From contig JAAMPI010001716.1 in the NCBI GenBank assembly GCA_013054445.1, positions 1-11,113 of the forward strand: a DNA stretch of 11,113 nt, given 5' to 3'. The notes under the pieces were generated by a model. It saw nothing but the letters and a program-made list of their open reading frames with translations. It made no database searches and was not told the DNA's origin. The stretch is from Cudoniella acicularis (lineage: Eukaryota; Ascomycota; Leotiomycetes; Helotiales; Helotiaceae). Within the stretch, counting starts at the first letter, position 1, and each line of letters opens with the position of its first letter. The position numbers and the translations under genes were made by a program. This document shows positions 7,210 through 11,113 of the stretch, piece by piece.

Positions 7210-8869
7210 TCAAAAGTCGTGCTCGACGTCCTTTTGTCTCGCTTGCTCTTCGAAACGGAGGCGTTGGTCGAAGGGGTCGTTTAATTCCGTGTAGGTGTTG
7301 GCGATTTCCTTCTTGCAGACGAAAGCCTCGAAATGCTCGCAGAGACCGGGGTTAGAGCAGTGGTACTTGGCCAGGGGGGGCATCATTTGCGGGTGCCCGG
7401 TGATGAAGGTGGGGTTTACACAGGTTTCTTCCATGAAATCGCCGACGAGCTTGTCGAGTATGCGGGCGTTGGTGAGGGGAGGTGAGAAATCGACCTTCAT
7501 TTTCCTGAGAGCCCCTCAGGAAGTCGTTGGTTTCTCGTATGTGTGGTTGGTCTCCTGGGGGAAACTTCTCGCCGGTGGCTTCTTCGAGAGCAGGGATCAT
7601 CTCCACACAGCGCCAGGGAGCGGCCCAGTTCACTCCATATTCTTCGCCATGTTGGATGTGGAACTTGGTAGTGGTGCTTCCCGTGACGTGCTTGACAATG
7701 CTGGAGATGAGTTCTTCGATCATGTCCATAATGTCGTAGATGTCGGCGTACGCCATGTAGAACTCACAAGTTGTGAATTCGGGATTATGAGTGAGATCAA
7801 TACTTTCATTACGGAATTGACGGTCCATCTCATACACTCTGTTCAACCCGCCGACAACAAGCGTCTTAAGGTAAATTTCAGGTGCTACTCTCATAAACAT
7901 GTCCATGTTGAGGTCGTTGTGGGTGATGAAAGGCTTGGCTATTGCTCTCCAGCAATAGGATTCATCATAGGTGTCTCAACTTCAACAAAATCTTGATCAT
8001 CAAAGTACTTGCGAATGTATGTAACCATCTTGGAGCGGGTCAAGAAGACATTTCGTGTATGGTCGTTCGTGATCAAGTCCAAATATCTCTTGCGATGTCT
8101 TCGCTCTTGGTCCTTGAACCAATAGTACTCGTCTGGAAGTTGGTGTAGACATGGTGTAAGGAGAACTATTTCTGTTGCAAAGATGGAAAGCTCTCCTTCC
8201 TCGCTCTTCTCAATCTTGTTGGGTGCTGTTCGTCCAGGGTAACCAACAATACCAATTATATCTCCTCGTTGCAGATGCTCGTGTTGCTCTGCGAATGGGG
8301 CCCCGCCTTCCTTGGCTTCTTGGACCTGGCACATAACTTGGACCTTGACACCCTCTGTTCTGATATCATAAAACACAAGCTTGTTACCAGAAGCACACTT
8401 GTTGTAGATTCTGCCACCCAATCTAATCTCAACATCCTTCTTATGCTCGACCGACTTCAAGAAGCCGTATTCTGCGACAAACTTTCTCAAGTCGTAGTTT
8501 TCGTGGAACTTGTGAGGATACGGATTCGGGTTCTTAGTGGTTCGGAGCTTGTTAATGTTGCGGGATCGAATCTCGAAATATTGCTATACCCCGCAGTCAG
8601 TGTCAATTCTCTTTACAAACGCGATTCCTTGGTTATCCACCGTACATTTGGTTTCAACTCCTTCTCATCTGCCTCTGCATTTGACTTCTTGACCGGGACA
8701 GGCTTGGGTGGTGCCGCAGCCTCCCTCCCCCCGCTTCTCTTCGTCCTTTTGGCGTTGCTTCTGGCGCTTCTTCAATTCCGACTTGGAAACCTGCTCGCCG
8801 GTGACTTCATCGAGATGGAGAAATGACCAAGGGCTCAGTGGGGGCAAGTGGGCCTACTGCGTCCGCCAT
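7210..8869 (-). pseudogene. KRS1: Lysyl-tRNA synthetase (class II), broken and 3'-truncated copy
   Basis: A cytosolic-type lysyl-tRNA synthetase charges tRNA-Lys. The relic begins at ATG 8867-8869 (MADAVGPLAPTE), followed by LHLDEVTGEQVSKSELKKRQ, the lysine-rich N-terminal extension, and one intron (8584-8645). The OB-fold anticodon-binding domain follows (DVEIRLGGRIYNK...), then class II motif 1 ([16 protein letters not shown]), motif 2 ([17 protein letters not shown]) and TGHPQM/NPTFIT. It stops after [13 protein letters not shown] and VEHDF. Frame changes occur at about 8825, about 8727-8738 (next to a G6 run), 7939-7950 and 7504-7520. Motif 3 (GGWGxGIDR) and about the last 60 residues are missing. 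Conserved residues are also altered: motif 2 GRQFRNEG reads DRQFRNES, and several arginines are Cys or His. It cannot make an active enzyme. Since the enzyme is essential, an intact copy must exist elsewhere. Confidence 0.93.
8584..8645 (-). other. KRS1: Retained intron of the lysyl-tRNA synthetase relic (62 nt)
   Basis: On the minus strand the donor GTACGG (from 8645) and acceptor GGTATAG (to 8584) flank the family sequence ELKPN and QYFEIRSRNINK, in phase 0. A CTGAC branch-like motif lies about 16 nt before the acceptor. The presence of an intron shows that the copy arose from DNA and not by reverse transcription of mRNA. Confidence 0.88.
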
Positions 8870-9175
8870 GGGTGTGTTGGTGTTTTTCTTGCTTTGTTGT
8901 TGTTTTCGTGGTAGAATGAGTCGCTTTTGTAAATATTTCTTGGCGGGCGACTCATTTTTCCTTGTCTCGGCTTTGCACCACCTTTCCCCATCCGATTTCA
9001 TCAACACCATGGCCATCAATCTATAGAATTGAATTGACCATCTCGACGCCATTCATCTGTATGGATTCTGGATCTCTATTCTTCAGCTTCTTATTTATGA
9101 TATTTCTTGTGCCATTATTACTCTCATTATTCACACAGCTATCTCTCCTGTTTCCACCCCTCAACCGCGTCAATC
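8870..9175. other. Spacer: synthetase 5' region and cupredoxin 3' region
   Basis: Both neighbours are on the minus strand. The left part is the upstream region of the synthetase relic, with A/C-rich leader-like sequence just before the ATG. The right part is the presumed 3' untranslated region of the cupredoxin gene. The only structure that stands out is the inverted repeat at 8915-8956. A small open frame that ends inside the synthetase start region is only an extension of its first exon. Confidence 0.5.
8915..8956. promoter_or_regulatory. Perfect 10-bp inverted repeat with GCN4/CPC1-like half sites
   Basis: AATGAGTCGC (8915-8924) and GCGACTCATT (8947-8956) are exact reverse complements separated by 22 bases. 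They lie 46-87 bases upstream of the synthetase ATG. Each arm carries GACTCAT / ATGAGTC, seven of the nine bases of the ATGACTCAT site bound by yeast Gcn4 and Neurospora CPC1, which activate amino-acid and aminoacyl-tRNA synthetase genes. It could be a remnant of the parent gene's promoter or a 5' UTR hairpin. Confidence 0.5.
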
Positions 9176-9963
9176 TCAAGACATCATTGCAACCATCCCA
9201 CCAACGACGATACTTAGCCCAAGCGCAAATGAAACCTCTCCTTGTCGACCACCGTCGCTCTTGGTCGTCGTGGCTGAGATGACTGCAGTGGATGTACTAG
9301 AAGAAGTCGATGGCGATGTCGTGGAAGCTCCGTTGCCGCTTGTTACGGTTGCAGTTGCAGACCCGGATTTCACACTCGAGGCCTTGGTTGCCGCTGCGGT
9401 AGTCTTCGTGGAATCGTCAATGACCGTAATCACACCTCCTTCAGGGACCAACGGAGCAGATGCCTTGGCTACCTGCGCCGCCGCTGCAGCATAATCCGAA
9501 ATGGACTCCCCAGATGGAGGATTAACAACACCGACCATCCCAGCTTTGCAATGGTCGTTTAATGAACAGTAGAACCAAATCGGATCGGTGCTGTTGACGT
9601 TCACGATGAAGGTGTCATTCTGGAAATGTTAGGTTCATAACTGGTTCTCCCCTGGAGAAAACTCACCCCTGCGCTACCTCCAGGGATATATCCCGAGTAG
9701 AAGGCATTCGAACTTGGAATACAAGGACTGTTGAAGGTGCTAGACACTACGCTGTGTCCTCCGGCGAAGAAATGGAACTCCAAACTGTCCAACGTTCAGC
9801 CGCATGTCTCATAATGGAGAGGGATTTCCCACGTGTCTCCCATTGCAGCAGTCGAAGAATTAGGACTGAAGGCCAGGTCTCCATCCTTTCCAACGGTAAT
9901 TGCCAAAGAGGCTGCGCGGCAATTGGCAGCTAGCCCAGCCAATACGATGAACGACAGATGCAT
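9176..9963 (-). CDS. Secreted GPI-anchored cupredoxin (join complement 9833..9963, 9667..9784, 9176..9619)
   Basis: A fungal extracellular serine-rich, cupredoxin-fold protein of 230 residues from three exons. The N-terminus MHLSFIVLAGLAANCRAAS is a typical secretion signal. The cupredoxin domain covers about residues 20-115, with all four type-1 copper ligands: His in AGGHSVV, then Cys, His and Met in FYCSLNDHCKAGM, spaced C-x4-H-x4-M. FNSPC and the second Cys (DHC) could form the usual disulfide. After about residue 120 comes an Ala/Ser/Thr-rich linker likely to be O-glycosylated. The hydrophobic tail VSFALGLSIVVGGMVAMMS follows SDGGRQG, as expected for GPI attachment. Homologues are reported on cell surfaces and in some secretomes; copper binding has not been tied to a known reaction, so the function remains open. 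Both introns restore family motifs (GDT|LEFHFF and GGSAG|NDTFIV). No lesion is seen. Confidence 0.9.
9620..9666 (-). other. Cupredoxin gene intron 2 (47 nt)
   Basis: On the minus strand the donor is GTGAGT, the branch site CTAAC and the acceptor TTTCCAG: a textbook short fungal intron in phase 0. Removal joins GGSAG to NDTFIVNVNSTD. Confidence 0.93.
9785..9832 (-). other. Cupredoxin gene intron 1 (48 nt)
   Basis: On the minus strand the donor is GTGGGA and the acceptor GGACAG, with CTGAAC just upstream as a branch-like site. It contains an in-frame stop if unspliced. Removal joins GGAGACAC to TTTGGAG and gives the family sequence GDTLEFHFF. Confidence 0.85.
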
Positions 9964-10119
9964 CTCGAGTGAACGAGAATTAGGAAAAGGGAGGCGGAGG
10001 CGTCGAGAAAGTTCTTGTTTTGGAGTTTAAAGGCGAAAGAGGAACCTGTCTGGAAGGATAGGAGGGACAGGTATAGAGAAAATAACCGTTCTGATCAAAA
10101 CGACGGCTGCAGTTTAGCT

Positions 10120-10127
10120 CTTATATC
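10120..10127 (-). promoter_or_regulatory. Possible TATA box of the cupredoxin gene
   Basis: The minus strand reads GATATAAG here, about 157 nt upstream of the ATG at 9961-9963. That distance fits a TATA-driven promoter with a leader of about 100-130 nt. It is a short motif and is supported only by its sequence and position. Confidence 0.35.
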
Positions 10128-10593
10128 TGGTCCTCGGCCTCAACATCAAGCGCCACCCATTTTCGCATCACATACACTTTTGAGCTATCAAAAACAAAAT
10201 ACCCATATTCCAGTGCGGGAATGTCCCACCCAGCCTCCACAGGCTCGTCCTCTCCACAGCCCCAAAATCAAGCGCTGCCTCTCTTTTCATCTCCACACCA
10301 AGAACAAAGTTCATTGTTCCCGCGTATGTTCCACTAAGCCTCCCGGGAATTGCCTCTCCACAAAAGCCCCCAGAAAAAACGAACCAATCACTACTTCTCT
10401 ATAACGCCAAACAGAAGTAGCGGAAAACTCGCATACGGGAAACATCATGAAATAAATTACATCAAGTGCCACAGCAGCCAAAACGGTTCGAGCTGAAAGT
10501 TAGTGAGATTGAGACGGAAGTCTCTGCGTCCTAGAGGCACTGTAAGGTTGTGTTTGAGGCAGTTCGGCCTGGGGAGAATTGGGGCCAAGTCAT

Positions 10594-10599
10594 CACGTG
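10594..10599. promoter_or_regulatory. CACGTG E-box in the right intergenic region
   Basis: A perfect CACGTG palindrome, the core site of fungal bHLH factors such as Cbf1/CpcA-independent sulfur regulators, Pho4 and SREBP-type proteins. It lies 631 bp upstream of the cupredoxin start. A single six-base match in 1.1 kb is weak evidence. Confidence 0.2.
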
Positions 10600-11113
10600 G
10601 ACGGTTCTGAAGAGGCTGATTTGAACGATAGGGGAGTATTCAAAATAATAAGTTTTGAGAAGGCTGACGGAGAGATATACAGGTCTAGGTAAACCGGTTT
10701 CTTTTCGATTGAACACGCGTCAATCTTCGGATTCGTATTAGATTCTTTCGACTGGTGGCCAGGCACGAGACTGGACAACTTTGGTGCCCGAAAAAGGAAA
10801 CGGTAGCCTGGCAATCCAATACACGCATGCATTGTGTATTTGAGGTCCGGTTTGGGTACTTGGTAAATATAACAGGTAGGAAGTTGGTACTTTAACTATA
10901 CGGAGCACGGTTCTTCACAAGTCAGTCACGTTACAGTCTTCAAGTTCTGGCAAAGAAACATCACCTCGTATCTCTATTCCTATCACTTCGAACGCCTTTT
11001 GGTCCTCTTATCTCTCCCATTACACCCTTTTTGAGTCTCATCTCCCCTTCCACAAGCCCCCCACCGCTTTCCAATACCCCTCTGTCTCCATCCTCATATG
11101 CAACAAATGTCCA

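Larger units (their letters stand above)
9964..11113. other. Long non-coding region upstream of the cupredoxin gene, to right edge
   Basis: No coding sequence is recognisable in 1150 bp. Open frames (for example 10015-10404) have no domain and a composition of Pro/His/Lys/Cys repeats typical of translated pyrimidine-rich DNA. The left part is the cupredoxin promoter. Two C/T-rich tracts on the plus strand (about 10205-10400 and 10960-11100) resemble fungal promoter or 5' UTR sequence for a plus-strand gene beyond the edge. A CCAATCA at 10384-10390, a CACGTG at 10594-10599 and AAATATAA near 10864-10871 are candidate elements only. Confidence 0.45.

Noticed and set aside
7295..7996. 233-codon plus-strand open frame
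   Set aside because: It lies antisense to the lysyl-tRNA synthetase relic, whose minus-strand blocks match a known enzyme; the plus-strand translation has no recognisable domain.
8269..8826. 185-codon plus-strand open frame, Leu/Val-rich
   Set aside because: It is antisense to the first exon, intron and anticodon-binding domain of the synthetase relic. The hydrophobic look comes from the complement of Lys/Glu-rich codons.
7210..8869. Processed (mRNA-derived) pseudogene
   Set aside because: The intron at 8584-8645 is still present at a motif boundary, and there is no poly(A) tract at the 3' end.
9830..9835. CACGTG E-box
   Set aside because: It spans the exon 1 / intron 1 border of the cupredoxin gene and is explained by coding and splice-donor sequence.
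10015..10404. 129-codon plus-strand open frame
   Set aside because: Composition of low-complexity Pro/His/Lys/Cys with no family resemblance; it lies in the probable cupredoxin promoter.
1..11113. CRISPR array, tRNA, rRNA, transposase or viral genes
   Set aside because: No regularly spaced repeats, no cloverleaf-like A/B box arrangement, and no integrase, transposase or capsid motifs were seen on either strand.

Overview
This window looks like nuclear DNA of a filamentous ascomycete (Pezizomycotina). It has a HET-domain gene, a family essentially confined to that group. Its introns are 47-62 nt long with fungal GT...AG ends. The genes are widely spaced and monocistronic, and one encodes a fungal GPI-anchored cupredoxin. 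The class cannot be fixed from sequence alone; Leotiomycetes is only a guess.

Layout, left to right. 1-210 is AT-rich with no recognisable gene. 211-2457 (minus) is a decayed HET-domain heterokaryon-incompatibility gene: its blocks are recognisable in order, but frameshifts, a 16-bp tandem duplication and in-frame stops separate them. 2458-3266 is non-coding. 3267-4901 (minus) is an intact single-exon TPT/SLC35-type transporter. It is divergent from an intact COX15 gene (plus, 5226-6937, one intron), with 324 bp of shared promoter between them. COX15 runs tail-to-tail into a lysyl-tRNA synthetase relic (minus, 7210-8869). That relic still has its start codon, an intron and most of the enzyme, but carries four frameshifts and lacks the C-terminal class II motif 3. 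9176-9963 (minus) is an intact three-exon gene for a secreted, GPI-anchored type-1 copper (cupredoxin) protein. 9964-11113 is non-coding and looks like the upstream region of the cupredoxin gene, and perhaps of a plus-strand gene beyond the right edge.

The genes do not form a pathway. COX15 makes heme a for cytochrome oxidase, the transporter serves the secretory pathway, and the cupredoxin sits at the cell surface. The most notable pattern is that intact and decayed genes alternate. About 4 kb of COX15, transporter and cupredoxin coding sequence has no lesion, while about 3.9 kb of HET and lysyl-tRNA synthetase sequence has ten or more. This argues for real pseudogenes rather than general base-calling error. 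I found no convincing undescribed multi-gene system. The best leads are the intron-bearing copy of an essential synthetase, a perfect inverted repeat with GCN4/CPC1-like half sites just upstream of it, several coding lesions that coincide with short perfect palindromes, and a PUF-type UGUAAAUA site downstream of COX15.
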